A stretch of DNA of 64,000 nt from Alistipes sp. GTDB taxonomy: Bacteria > Bacteroidota > Bacteroidia > Bacteroidales > Rikenellaceae. Made by a program: the position numbers and the translations under genes. Under the pieces are notes generated by a model that had not been told where the DNA came from, did not search any database, and was given only the letters and a program-made list of their open reading frames with translations. Of the stretch, positions 23,794 to 32,834 are shown piece by piece. Where the stretch lies: assembly GCA_017936685.1 (NCBI GenBank), contig JAGBFA010000015.1:186001-250000 (forward strand), in the 5' to 3' direction. The number at the start of each line of letters is the position of its first letter. The first letter of the stretch is position 1.

Positions 23794-25056
23794 CTACTGC
23801 TTGATTTTCAGAGAGTCGAGATCGTCGAAGAACGACGGGTAGCTCTTCATGACGCACTCGGCATGGCCAATGGCAACAGGCTCGGCCAGGCGCAGCGCAG
23901 TCACCGCCAGCGACATGGCTATACGGTGGTCGTCGTGACTGTCGACATCGGCCGCCGCAGGCGTTCCGCCCACCACACGCATAAGATCTTCATCGTAGTC
24001 CAGCTCTATCTCGATGCCCAACTTGGCATACTCCTCGCGCAGCACCTCGCCGCGGTCGCTCTCCTTGTGCGACAGACGCTTCAAGCCGCGTATGACGCTG
24101 ACGCCGTCGGCCGCAGCGGCCAACGCCACCAATGCGGGAAACAGATCGGGCGAATTGGTGGCATCGAACTCGAACGCATGCAGCTCGCGGCTGGCGACAG
24201 TAATGCGGTCGTGTTCGATGATGAGCGAAGCACCGGCACGTTCCAGTGCGCGGCACACGGCTATATCGGCCTGCTTGGAGAGCATCGATATGTTGCGCAC
24301 GGTCACCTCGCCGGCAATGGCACCGGCCACCATCATCATGGCCGCCGCGCTCCAATCGCTCTCGATGGTGTAGTCGGCCGGGGTGAAACGCTGGCTGCCC
24401 TCTATATAAAATTCGGTATAGTCGCCGCTCTGGTGCATGATCTCGACACCGAAGCGTTCTATCGTCGACACGGTCATCTCGATGTATGGTGTCGATACGG
24501 CACCCTCGACCACAACAGTCGTATCGTGCTCGGCGCGCGGCAGTGCAATGAGCAGTCCGGTGACGAACTGCGACGACATCGAGCCGTCGACCACGACACG
24601 GCCGCCGCGCAGAGGGCCGCACACCTCGATGGGCAGTCTGCCGCCGCCGTCGCGCACCTCCACTCCGAGCGCACGCAGCGGCGGAACCATCATCGACATG
24701 GGGCGGTGCAGCAGCGTGCCGACGCCCTCGATCGTAATGGGCGAAGAGTGAAGCGCGGCGATAGGCGTGAAAAGGCGCGCCGCCAGACCCGACTCGCCAA
24801 CGCACAGACTCTCGGCGCGCGGACGGAAGCCGCCGTCGATCGTTATCGTATTATCGTCTATGATATCAACCCTGGCACCCAACGTCTCGATACATGATAT
24901 CGCGGCACGCGTATCCTGGCACAACTCTATGCCCCGGAGCGTCGTTCGGCCGTCGGCAAGCAGTGCGGCAGCCAGCGCGCGTTGGGCGTAGCTCTTGGAA
25001 CATGGCGGAACTACCTCGCCTTTCAATCGATTCCCTAACGGGACGGAACTATCCAT
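23794..25056 (-). CDS. aroA: 3-phosphoshikimate 1-carboxyvinyltransferase (EPSP synthase)
   Basis: A 420-residue enzyme joining shikimate-3-phosphate and phosphoenolpyruvate. The N-terminal PPCSKSYAQRALAAALLADG contains the substrate-binding lysine (canonical PGSKS is PCSKS here). GESGLAARLFTPI and SSQFVTGLL are further family segments, and HDDHRIAMSLAV near the C-terminus is diagnostic. It lies 5 bp after lptB and 5 bp before aroC, so the two shikimate enzymes are made together. Confidence 0.95.
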   Translation of the reverse strand: MDSSVPLGNRLKGEVVPPCSKSYAQRALAAALLADGRTTLRGIELCQDTRAAISCIETLGARVDIIDDNTITIDGGFRPRAESLCVGESGLAARLFTPIAALHSSPITIEGVGTLLHRPMSMMVPPLRALGVEVRDGGGRLPIEVCGPLRGGRVVVDGSMSSQFVTGLLIALPRAEHDTTVVVEGAVSTPYIEMTVSTIERFGVEIMHQSGDYTEFYIEGSQRFTPADYTIESDWSAAAMMMVAGAIAGEVTVRNISMLSKQADIAVCRALERAGASLIIEHDRITVASRELHAFEFDATNSPDLFPALVALAAAADGVSVIRGLKRLSHKESDRGEVLREEYAKLGIEIELDYDEDLMRVVGGTPAAADVDSHDDHRIAMSLAVTALRLAEPVAIGHAECVMKSYPSFFDDLDSLKIKQ

Positions 25057-25061
25057 ATAGA

Positions 25062-25892
25062 TTAACCTTTGGTTTGACTCTGCGGCGTTTCGGCGGCAGG
25101 CGTTTCATTGTCGGCCTGCTCCGAAACGGCTTTCTGGCGCGCCATCTGAGGCGAGGTGCGCAGCTCGAAATTCTTGCCCAGATAGACCTTTCGCACCATC
25201 TCGTCGTTGGCCAGATCCTCGGCAGTACCGGTTTTCAGGATCTTGCCCTCGTAGAGCAGATAGGTGCGGTCGGTGATGGCAAGGGTCTCATCGACGTTGT
25301 GGTCGGTGATGATCACACCGATATTCTTGTTTTTCAGAGTGCCGACGATGCTCTGTATATCCTCCACGGCAATGGGATCGACGCCGGCGAAAGGCTCGTC
25401 CAGCAGAATGAACGCGGGATTGATCGCCACGGCACGGGCTATCTCCGTGCGGCGACGCTCGCCGCCCGAGAGCTGGTTACCGAAGCTCTTGCGCACCTTT
25501 TGCAGGCGGAACTCCTCTATGAGCGACTCGCAACGCTCGCGCTGGTATTGCTTCGAAAAATTGGTCATCTCCAACACCGCGCGTATGTTGTCCTCGACCG
25601 ACAGACGGCGGAACACCGAAGCCTCCTGCGCCAGATAACCCACACCCATCTGCGCACGGCGATACACCGGCTCCTTTGTTATATCGGACACCTTGCCCTT
25701 GTCGTCTTCGAGAAATATGCGTCCCTCGTTGGGTTTGATCAGCCCCACGATCATATAGAACGTCGTGGTCTTGCCGGCTCCGTTGGGACCCAACAGACCC
25801 ACGATCTCTCCCTGATTGACATCGATCGAGACATGGTTTACCACCGTTCGCGATTTATATGACTTGACCAGTTCGCTCGTAAAAAGTCGCAT
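25062..25892 (-). CDS. lptB: LPS export ABC transporter ATP-binding protein LptB
   Basis: A 276-residue cytosolic ATPase that powers extraction of lipopolysaccharide from the inner membrane by LptFG. Walker A is GPNGAGKTT, the signature is LSGGERRR, Walker B is [13 protein letters not shown], and the switch histidine follows in [32 protein letters not shown] is typical of LptB. The C-terminal 35 residues are Gln/Glu/Ala-rich and longer than in E. coli LptB. It heads the minus-strand operon behind a TAACTTTG box. Confidence 0.95.
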   Translation of the reverse strand: MRLFTSELVKSYKSRTVVNHVSIDVNQGEIVGLLGPNGAGKTTTFYMIVGLIKPNEGRIFLEDDKGKVSDITKEPVYRRAQMGVGYLAQEASVFRRLSVEDNIRAVLEMTNFSKQYQRERCESLIEEFRLQKVRKSFGNQLSGGERRRTEIARAVAINPAFILLDEPFAGVDPIAVEDIQSIVGTLKNKNIGVIITDHNVDETLAITDRTYLLYEGKILKTGTAEDLANDEMVRKVYLGKNFELRTSPQMARQKAVSEQADNETPAAETPQSQTKG

Positions 25893-25912
25893 AGAATCTT
25901 TATATTTTTTTA

Positions 25913-25920
25913 CAAAGTTA
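25913..25920 (-). promoter_or_regulatory. -7 box for the lptB operon
   Basis: TAACTTTG on the minus strand, 20 bp before the lptB start and back to back with the recQ promoter. Confidence 0.6.
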
Positions 25921-25943
25921 TTATTTTTTCACAAAAATAGTTT

Positions 25944-25951
25944 TATCTTTG
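25944..25951 (+). promoter_or_regulatory. -7 box for recQ
   Basis: TATCTTTG matches TAnnTTTG and lies 28 bp before the recQ ATG. Confidence 0.6.
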
Positions 25952-25979
25952 GGTAAAATTTTGACATCGAAAACGAATT

Positions 25980-28169
25980 ATGGAGGTCCAAGTGGGGGAT
26001 TTGCTGCACGATAAGTTGAAAGAGTATTTCGGATTCGCTTCATTCAAAGGGAATCAGGAGGCCGTCATACGCAACGTACTGGCGGGCAAGGACACTTTCG
26101 TACTGATGCCCACAGGCGGCGGCAAATCGCTTTGCTACCAGTTGCCGGCCTTGATCATGGACGGCGTGGCGATAGTCATATCGCCGCTGATAGCACTTAT
26201 GAAGAATCAGGTAGATGCCATGCGCACCTTCTCTACCGAATCGGGAATAGCTCATTTTCTCAACTCGTCGCTCAACAAGTCGGCCATAGCACAGGTGCGG
26301 CAGGACGTGTTGGAGGGACGTACCAAACTGCTCTACTTCGCACCCGAATCGCTTACCAAGGAGGACAACATCGCATTTCTGAGAAAGATAAAGATATCGT
26401 TCTATGCCATCGACGAGGCGCACTGCATCTCGGAGTGGGGACACGACTTCCGGCCGGAGTACCGCCGTATACGACCGATCATCAACGACATAGGAACCGC
26501 ACCGCTCATCGCTCTTACGGCCACGGCAACGCCCAAAGTGCAGATGGACATACAGAAGAATCTGGGCATGACCGATGCCACGCTGTTCCGCTCGTCGTTC
26601 AACCGCCCGAATCTCTACTACGAGATACGCCCCAAGCACAACGTCGACCGCGACATCATACGGTTCATCAAGCAGCACGACGGCAAGAGCGGCATCATCT
26701 ACTGTCTGAGCCGCAAGAAGGTGGAGGAGCTGGCCGAGCTGCTCGTGGCCAACGGCATAAAGGCTCTGGCCTACCACGCCGGCATGGACGCTCAGACGCG
26801 CGCCGACAATCAAGACGCATTCCTCATGGAGAGGGTCGACGTGATAGTGGCCACCATAGCCTTCGGCATGGGCATCGACAAGCCCGATGTGAGATATGTC
26901 ATACACTACGACATACCCAAGTCGCTGGAAGGATACTATCAGGAGACGGGACGTGCAGGCCGCGACGGCGGCGAGGGGCATTGTCTTACGTTTTACAACT
27001 ACAAGGACATACAGAAGTTGGAGAAGTTCATGCAGGGCAAGCCCGTGGCCGAGCAGGAAATCGGCAAGCTGCTGCTGCTGGAAACGGTATCCTACGCCGA
27101 GAGTTCGATGTGCCGCCGCAAGACGCTGCTGCACTACTTCGGCGAGGAGTATACGGAGGAGAACTGCGGCAACTGCGACAACTGCTGCCACCCCAAGCCC
27201 AAGATCGAGGCTCGCGAGCAGATGCAGACGATGCTCTCGGCACTGCGCGACATAGGCGACAAGTTCAAGATGGACTATTTGGTATCGGTGCTCACGGGCA
27301 AGATGACGGCCATGATAAAGAGCTACGGCCACAACAAGAGCGAGTGGTTCGGAGCCGGAGCAGACAAGGACGTGCGGTTCTGGAACGCCGTGATACGCCA
27401 GGGACTGATCATGGGGCTGATCGACAAAAACATCGAGAACTACGGTCTCATATCGATCAACTCTCGGGGCGAGGAGTTCATAGCTCACCCGAAGCCCGTA
27501 ACGGTCACTCTCGACCACGACTACGACGAGGAGGAGCAGGAGGCCGAGCAGACGAGCAGCCGCGGCGGCGGAGCTGCCGACGAGGAGCTGTTCGCCATGC
27601 TCAAAGATCTGCGCCGCAAGGTGGCCAAGAAACACGACCTGCCGCCGTATGTCATCTTCCAGGATCCGTCGCTGGAAGATATGTCGATGCAGTATCCCGT
27701 CACGCTCGAAGAGTTGCAGAGCATATCGGGCGTGGGAGCGGGCAAGGCGCAGAAGTTCGGCGCGGAGTTCGTCAAGCTCATCAAGGCCTACGTCGAGGAG
27801 AAGGAGATCGAGCGACCGCAGGACATCGTTGTCCGTGCCGTGGCCAACAAGTCGAGCAACAAGATATTCATCATACAGTCGATCGACCGCAAGATGGATT
27901 TCGAGGATATAGCCCGTGCGCGCAACCTCGACATGAACGAGCTGCTGACCGAGATCGAAGCCATCGTCAAGGCCGGCACGCGACTGGATATTCAATACTA
28001 CCTCAATACGGTGATGGACGAAGACAAGGTCAACGACATATACCTATATTTTAAAGAAGATGCCGAGAGCGATTCGTTGGACGATGCCGTCGAGGAGCTG
28101 GGTGCCGACTACACCGACGAGGAGATACGATTAGTGCGCATAAAATTCATGTGCGAAGTGGCGAACTGA
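25980..28169 (+). CDS. recQ: ATP-dependent DNA helicase RecQ
   Basis: A 729-residue 3'-5' helicase for recombination and fork repair. Walker A is MPTGGGKSLCYQLP, the DEAH box is AIDEAHCISEWGHDFRPEY, and motif VI is QETGRAGRDG. The zinc-binding module CRRKTLLHYFGE...CGNCDNCC is complete, followed by the RQC winged helix and an HRDC domain (LRRKVAKKHDLPPYVIFQD...LEELQSISGVGAGKAQKFG). An extra helical tail of about 110 residues follows HRDC. The next gene, ksgA, starts 16 bp after the stop. Confidence 0.96.
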   Translation: MEVQVGDLLHDKLKEYFGFASFKGNQEAVIRNVLAGKDTFVLMPTGGGKSLCYQLPALIMDGVAIVISPLIALMKNQVDAMRTFSTESGIAHFLNSSLNKSAIAQVRQDVLEGRTKLLYFAPESLTKEDNIAFLRKIKISFYAIDEAHCISEWGHDFRPEYRRIRPIINDIGTAPLIALTATATPKVQMDIQKNLGMTDATLFRSSFNRPNLYYEIRPKHNVDRDIIRFIKQHDGKSGIIYCLSRKKVEELAELLVANGIKALAYHAGMDAQTRADNQDAFLMERVDVIVATIAFGMGIDKPDVRYVIHYDIPKSLEGYYQETGRAGRDGGEGHCLTFYNYKDIQKLEKFMQGKPVAEQEIGKLLLLETVSYAESSMCRRKTLLHYFGEEYTEENCGNCDNCCHPKPKIEAREQMQTMLSALRDIGDKFKMDYLVSVLTGKMTAMIKSYGHNKSEWFGAGADKDVRFWNAVIRQGLIMGLIDKNIENYGLISINSRGEEFIAHPKPVTVTLDHDYDEEEQEAEQTSSRGGGAADEELFAMLKDLRRKVAKKHDLPPYVIFQDPSLEDMSMQYPVTLEELQSISGVGAGKAQKFGAEFVKLIKAYVEEKEIERPQDIVVRAVANKSSNKIFIIQSIDRKMDFEDIARARNLDMNELLTEIEAIVKAGTRLDIQYYLNTVMDEDKVNDIYLYFKEDAESDSLDDAVEELGADYTDEEIRLVRIKFMCEVAN

Positions 28170-28185
28170 TTATAATCCGACAATT

Positions 28186-28971
28186 TTGACAGAGGTAAGA
28201 GCAAAAAAATCGCTCGGCCAGCACTTCCTGACCGACCTTAACATAGCGCGCAAGATCTGCGACTCGCTCTCGGGCGGTGAGGCCGATGCGCCCGACACCG
28301 TATTGGAGGTCGGCTGCGGCATGGGCGTGCTGACGCAGTTTCTGTTGCAGCGCAGCGACATTGTCACCTACGGAGCCGAGATCGACAAGGAGTCGGTCGA
28401 CTATCTGCACCGCCACTACCCCGCCTTCGCGCCGCGTCTTATCGAGGGTGATTTTCTTGCGATGGACATACGCGGCACGCTGGGCGACAGGGTGAAGATC
28501 ATCGGTAACTTCCCATACAACATATCGTCGCAGATATTCTTCAAGGTACTGGAAAACCGCGACATAGTGCCCGAGTGCGTCGGCATGATACAGCGCGAGG
28601 TGGCCGTGCGGTTGGCCGAGCCTCCCGGATCGAAGGAGTACGGCATACTCAGTGTATTGTTGCAGGCATGGTACGACATAGAGTATCTGTTCACCGTCGG
28701 CGAAAAGGTATTCTCGCCGCCCCCGAAGGTCAAAAGTGCCGTGGTAAGACTGCGCCGCAACGATGTCGTGCGGCTCGATTGCGACGAGGCCTTGTTCATC
28801 AAGGTGGTGAAAGCCTCGTTCGGGCAGCGGCGCAAGATGTTGCGCAACTCGCTGCGCGCGGCATTCGGCGACTTCGGCGGGTGCGAACACCGCTTCTTCA
28901 CCATGCGCGCCGAGCAGCTGTCGGTGGCCGACTTCGTCGAGCTTACGCAGTGGGTCTCAGAAAACAAATAG
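28186..28971 (+). CDS. ksgA: 16S rRNA dimethyladenosine transferase KsgA
   Basis: A 261-residue methyltransferase that dimethylates two adjacent adenines near the 3' end of 16S rRNA during 30S assembly. VRAKKSLGQHFLTD is the family N-terminus, LEVGCGMGVLTQFLL the SAM motif, and GNFPYNISSQIFFK the active site. The start codon is TTG; no ATG or GTG is available before the conserved N-terminus, so expression may be kept low. It directly follows recQ. Confidence 0.95.
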   Translation: MTEVRAKKSLGQHFLTDLNIARKICDSLSGGEADAPDTVLEVGCGMGVLTQFLLQRSDIVTYGAEIDKESVDYLHRHYPAFAPRLIEGDFLAMDIRGTLGDRVKIIGNFPYNISSQIFFKVLENRDIVPECVGMIQREVAVRLAEPPGSKEYGILSVLLQAWYDIEYLFTVGEKVFSPPPKVKSAVVRLRRNDVVRLDCDEALFIKVVKASFGQRRKMLRNSLRAAFGDFGGCEHRFFTMRAEQLSVADFVELTQWVSENK

Positions 28972-28982
28972 ATCTAACGGCC

Positions 28983-29432
28983 ATGAAATTACGTCATTTT
29001 ATCTGCTGTGCAGTGCTGCTTACGGCAGCGTCGCTTCCGTTTCGGGCTGAAGCCTGCGGTTGCGGCTGCACTGCCCTCGCCGCCGAATGCGACGGTGCAT
29101 CACGCATAAGATCGTTCTACGCCGAGTATATCGAAGCATGCCTGTGCAAAGGAGCCGATTCATCTTCTCGCAGACAGGCCGTCATCGAGCGTTACGTCGC
29201 CGCACCCCTTGTCGAAAGATTACGCGGCTCGGAGCTCGATTTCGATCCGTTCCTGCAAGCGCAGGATTGCGACCGCAGCGTACTGGAGAAACTCACCGTC
29301 GAGCAGTGTACAGATCGTGACAACGCTTGCCGCATAGGTCTTTGGGACGGATTTAACGGACAATACAACTTCGTCATTTTGGAGTTAGATTCCGATGGCA
29401 TGATATCCGGCATCGGCGGCATGTTCAGATAG
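28983..29432 (+). CDS. exported DUF3828-like protein, 149 aa
   Basis: A small exported protein. The signal peptide MKLRHFICCAVLLTAASLPFRAEA is followed by CGCGC, so it may be a lipoprotein or disulfide-bonded. RIRSFYAEYIEACL, a YVAAPLVERLRG segment and the FDPFLQAQDCD stretch resemble DUF3828. The end GMISGIGGMFR is glycine-rich. It starts 11 bp after ksgA and ends before a strong terminator, so it is probably the last gene of the recQ-ksgA transcript. The family assignment is tentative. Confidence 0.7.
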   Translation: MKLRHFICCAVLLTAASLPFRAEACGCGCTALAAECDGASRIRSFYAEYIEACLCKGADSSSRRQAVIERYVAAPLVERLRGSELDFDPFLQAQDCDRSVLEKLTVEQCTDRDNACRIGLWDGFNGQYNFVILELDSDGMISGIGGMFR

Positions 29433-29454
29433 ATAGCATCAAGAGATAAACAAC

Positions 29455-29487
29455 GATCCCCGTATCGAAAGGCTCGATACGGGGATC
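29455..29487. terminator. convergent-gene terminator hairpin
   Basis: A perfect 14-bp stem GATCCCCGTATCGA/TCGATACGGGGATC with a 5-nt loop between the convergent DUF3828-like gene and hsp20. Confidence 0.8.
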
Positions 29488-29513
29488 ATTGTCATACAAC
29501 GGCAGCAGCCGAA

Positions 29514-30122
29514 CTACTTGATCTCGATGCAGCGCGTCGAGGGAGTTGCGGCAGCCATGCTCTTTTTCGGGATCTCGATCTTCAACACGCCGTTCTCCAT
29601 TTTGGCCGAGATCTTGTCGCGCTCGATCGACTCGGGCAGAGTGAATGTCTGGCGGAACGAGCTGTAAGAGAACTCGCGACGCAGATAGTGTCCCTTCTTT
29701 GCAGGCTTGTCGGTCATTGCGGCCGAGGTCGTTGCCGGAGCAGTGCTCTTTTCGGTCGTGGCAGTTGTTTCACGATTGTAGGCGTGCCGGTCGTGCTCGG
29801 GAGCCTTGCCCGTTTCGGCATCGTAGGCGGTCTTGTCGCCGTGAGCGGCAGCCGGCTCGGGCTGCTTGGTCTCGGTGCGTTTTTCGAGATTGATGATCAA
29901 CTCGTTATCGGCCGTTACGTCGATATGGAAATCCTCTTTGGTCATACCCGGAGCCGCCACCTCGACGGTGTAGTCGTGCTCGTTCTCTATGACATTTACC
30001 GCAGGTGTAGACATGCGTTTGTACTGCGGCATAGCCAGCCACTCGTCGCCGAAAAAGTCGTTGAACAGACTCGGCAGCCAATTCTGATTTTTCATTGCAG
30101 GCATCATAATTTTATCCTCCAT
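29514..30122 (-). CDS. Hsp20/alpha-crystallin small heat-shock protein with a long insertion
   Basis: A 202-residue chaperone. The crystallin fold is split. Residues about 40-83 carry the first half (PAVNVIENEHDYTVEVAAPGMTKEDFHIDV), and residues about 144-195 the second (HYLRREFSYSSFRQTFTLPESIERDKISAKMENGVLKIEIPKK) with the GVL motif. Between them lies a 60-residue Ala/Thr/Glu-rich, probably disordered insert (about 83-143), absent from most bacterial Hsp20 proteins of about 140-150 residues. It may lengthen the beta5-beta7 dimerisation loop. The gene is alone between a terminator and a 302-bp upstream gap. Confidence 0.92.
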   Translation of the reverse strand: MEDKIMMPAMKNQNWLPSLFNDFFGDEWLAMPQYKRMSTPAVNVIENEHDYTVEVAAPGMTKEDFHIDVTADNELIINLEKRTETKQPEPAAAHGDKTAYDAETGKAPEHDRHAYNRETTATTEKSTAPATTSAAMTDKPAKKGHYLRREFSYSSFRQTFTLPESIERDKISAKMENGVLKIEIPKKSMAAATPSTRCIEIK

Positions 30123-30332
30123 TTTTATTTATTAGTTATACATTGTTCGTCAATCCGCCGCTCCAGCGGTTTCATGCCACATAGCGGCAAATTGCATACC
30201 AACATCAAATCGGCAACTGCAAGAGGGCAAAATGTCAATCCGTGACACAATGTCGCGACGCAATGACCCTCCGTGCGACAAAATTTCCCTCCACGCATGA
30301 CGATTTTTCATGACAATTACGCATCGGAATGT

Positions 30333-30363
30333 TTGGCAGTTCGAAATATTATCGCTAACTTTG
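30333..30363 (+). promoter_or_regulatory. rpsP promoter
   Basis: TTG at 30333-30335 and TAACTTTG at 30356-30363 are separated by 20 bp, the expected Bacteroidota spacing. The rest of the hsp20-rpsP gap shows nothing else. Confidence 0.75.
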
Positions 30364-30424
30364 CACGCTTTAAACCCCGAACGGGTTATGCGTATATTAT
30401 TAACCAATAAAAATTTTTAGCACA

Positions 30425-30964
30425 ATGGCTGTTAAAATTCGTTTGGCTCGTCATGGTAAGAAGGGTTATGCCTTCTATCATATCGTTGCCGCAGATAGCA
30501 GAGCGCCACGTGATGGTAAATTCATCGAGAAGTTGGGCACCTACAACCCCAACACGAATCCTGCTACGATCGATTTGAAGTTCGACAGAGCTTTGGATTG
30601 GTTACTCAAAGGCGCACAACCTACGGATACTTGTCGAGCAATCCTCTCGTACAAGGGCGTACTGTATAAGAAACACCTTCTGGGCGGTGTAGCCAAGGGA
30701 GCATTCTCTGAGGCTGATGCCGAGGCCAAGTTCAACAAGTGGGCCGAGCAGAAAGAGGGTAAGATCGCTGCCAAGACCAACAAGCTGTCGAGCGACGCAG
30801 CTGCTGCCAAGAAGGCACAGCTGGCCGCCGAGGTGAAGATCAAGGAGGATCGTGCCGCCGCTATCGCCGAGAAGAAAGCAGCCGAGGCTGCCGCAGCTGC
30901 TGCCGCTGAGGCAGAGGCCGCAGAAGCACCGGCCGAGGAGGCTACTGAGGCTGCTGCCGAGTAG
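30425..30964 (+). CDS. rpsP: 30S ribosomal protein bS16 with extended C-terminus
   Basis: The ribosomal core occupies residues 1-80 ([44 protein letters not shown]). The protein then continues for about 100 residues of Lys/Glu/Ala-rich helix, ending in an Ala/Glu run. Such tails occur in Bacteroidota bS16, while E. coli bS16 has 82 residues. The gene has a well-formed promoter and is followed 17 bp later by rimM, the 16S maturation factor, as in many bacteria. Confidence 0.97.
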   Translation: MAVKIRLARHGKKGYAFYHIVAADSRAPRDGKFIEKLGTYNPNTNPATIDLKFDRALDWLLKGAQPTDTCRAILSYKGVLYKKHLLGGVAKGAFSEADAEAKFNKWAEQKEGKIAAKTNKLSSDAAAAKKAQLAAEVKIKEDRAAAIAEKKAAEAAAAAAAEAEAAEAPAEEATEAAAE

Positions 30965-30981
30965 TTTTTCCCGAAAGGATC

Positions 30982-31476
30982 ATGTTGACGGTAGGACGCA
31001 TAAACAAGCTCTTCGGAGTGGAGGGCGGCGTGAATATCACGCTCTACCCCACGTTCCCCGACAACTTCCGCACGACGGAACCGCTGTTTGTCGAGATCGA
31101 CAAGTTGGCGGTTCCGCTTTTTTGTGCGTCGTTCGAACGGCGTGGGCAGACGGGCGCGATAGTGCAGTTCGACGACATAGACACACCGCGTCGCGCCGAG
31201 GAGTTGCTCGGTCGCGAGCTGATGATAGCCGATGCCGACGAGGAGTCTGCCGACGACGAATTTTACATGGAGGATCTTATAGGATTCTCGGTCGCCATTG
31301 GCGACACACGGGGCGAGCTGACCGACTATATCGACAGCGAAGCCAATCCGCTGTTCGAGGTGACTATCGGCTCACGTACGCATCTCATTCCGGCGGTCGA
31401 GGAGTTCATAGCACACATCGATTTCGAAGCGCGCGACATACGCTTCGTGCTGCCCGAAGGGCTGTTAGATCTGTAA
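30982..31476 (+). CDS. rimM: 16S rRNA processing protein RimM
   Basis: A 164-residue ribosome maturation factor that acts on the 30S head. The N-terminal beta-barrel (VGRINKLFGVEGGVNITLYPTFPDNF) is followed by a PRC-barrel domain (FYMEDLIGFSVAIGDTRGELTDYIDSEANPLFEV...LIPAVEEFIAHID). The usual GxxxGxxGE(V/L)(R/K) motif is degenerate here (VGRINKLFGVEGGVNI). Cotranscribed with rpsP. Confidence 0.92.
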   Translation: MLTVGRINKLFGVEGGVNITLYPTFPDNFRTTEPLFVEIDKLAVPLFCASFERRGQTGAIVQFDDIDTPRRAEELLGRELMIADADEESADDEFYMEDLIGFSVAIGDTRGELTDYIDSEANPLFEVTIGSRTHLIPAVEEFIAHIDFEARDIRFVLPEGLLDL

Positions 31477-31569
31477 TGCCCGCCGCGCAGTCGCGCCGCA
31501 AGCACAATCAGGCCGCAAGCACAATCAAAACACAAAAGAAGAATTACTGCCAGAGTGGCCGCGGCTACC

Positions 31570-32736
31570 CTATCGGCCTATCCACGTGGCACGATGCCAC
31601 AGCTGCTCCAATACTCCGCGTTTGTGGTGCGAGAGCCACCAGCGGCAGAACGCCCACTGCAACAATACCACCACAACACCCAACAGCAGGCTCGTGGTGT
31701 GTCCCGAGTAGCGATAGAGTCCGAATCCCCAGCCGTAGAAAATCATGCCGCCTATGACCGACTGTCCGATATAGTTGGTCAGCGACATCTTGCCGTATGG
31801 GGCTATGACCATCAGCGCACGGCGTGCGCGCGTCAGATAGAAGAGCAGCACTACGCCCGATACGATGATAAACATCATCGCGAGATTGCGCCACATAGTC
31901 AACATCACACCGGCTGAGTGAGCCACGCATACGTTGTCTATCAGTCCGGGCAGGCGTTCGCTGAGCGGATACACAAGAGCGAATGCCGCAACCGAGGCGA
32001 ACAATATCGTGCGCCACGTGCGCAGATTATAGCCTTCGTCGTAGAACAGGCGGCGGCGACCGATCAGTATGCCCATAACGAAGAGCAGCAGCGTCTGTGT
32101 CATGCGGCCGTGCTCGATGGCCCACAGGAAGTTGCACGGCAGGCCGTGTTCGATGCCGGCCACGGCGACATCTACGATCGAGCCGTCGATCTGCGCCGGC
32201 ATGATGGCCGCGAAATGTGCACCCGAACCCAACGACAGCGGACGCATCGACTCGTCGAACAAACCCAGTATCATATATACCAACTCGACTGGTTGCAGCA
32301 GCAGCACCGCAGCGACCCATCGAAGCACGCGGCTGCTCAATCTCACCAAAGGCAGCACCAGAAGTCCGCACACGGCATACAGAAAGAGTATGTCGCCGTT
32401 ATAGAAGCACAAGTCTATGAGTCCGAATCCCATCAGCAGCACCATGCGCCACACGAAACGCGGACGGAAATCGACACCGCGCTGCGCCTGGTTGTCGTGC
32501 TGAATATAGAGGCTCAGACCGAACAGCAGCGCGAATATGGCATACATCTTTCCGGCAAGCAGGAAAAACACCGTATTCCATACGGCCGTATCCGTGGCCG
32601 ACGGCTCGGGAAACATGTAGAAATTCATGTGCTCGACGAAATGGATCAATACGATGCCGCCTATGGCTATGCCGCGCAGGACATCGGCCACATCGATGCG
32701 GCTGTTGGGAAGGCATGAAGGTGAGTATCTGTACAT
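31570..32736 (-). CDS. DUF418 family integral membrane protein
   Basis: A 388-residue inner-membrane protein with about ten hydrophobic segments. RIDVADVLRGIAIGGIVLIHFVEHMNFY is the family start, and the C-terminal part (YGKMSLTNYIGQSVIGGMIFYGWGFGLYRYSG) is the DUF418 domain proper. These proteins resemble acyltransferase-3-like membrane proteins; their biochemical role is unknown. The gene is alone, divergent from mnmA and facing rimM. Confidence 0.9.
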   Translation of the reverse strand: MYRYSPSCLPNSRIDVADVLRGIAIGGIVLIHFVEHMNFYMFPEPSATDTAVWNTVFFLLAGKMYAIFALLFGLSLYIQHDNQAQRGVDFRPRFVWRMVLLMGFGLIDLCFYNGDILFLYAVCGLLVLPLVRLSSRVLRWVAAVLLLQPVELVYMILGLFDESMRPLSLGSGAHFAAIMPAQIDGSIVDVAVAGIEHGLPCNFLWAIEHGRMTQTLLLFVMGILIGRRRLFYDEGYNLRTWRTILFASVAAFALVYPLSERLPGLIDNVCVAHSAGVMLTMWRNLAMMFIIVSGVVLLFYLTRARRALMVIAPYGKMSLTNYIGQSVIGGMIFYGWGFGLYRYSGHTTSLLLGVVVVLLQWAFCRWWLSHHKRGVLEQLWHRATWIGR

Positions 32737-32807
32737 GCGACGCTTGGATTAGGATATATAATTTTCGGCGAATATACGAAAAATTTACTCTCGGAGCAAT
32801 ATTTTGC

Positions 32808-32815
32808 TACCTTTG
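32808..32815 (+). promoter_or_regulatory. -7 box for mnmA
   Basis: TACCTTTG matches TAnnTTTG and lies 19 bp before the mnmA ATG. Confidence 0.6.
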
Positions 32816-32834
32816 CAGAAAAATTAAGCGACAC

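Noticed and set aside
26040..27995. 651-codon open frame antisense to recQ
   Set aside because: It overlaps a gene with all RecQ motifs. GC-rich codon use makes long antisense frames common; the translation has no family pattern.
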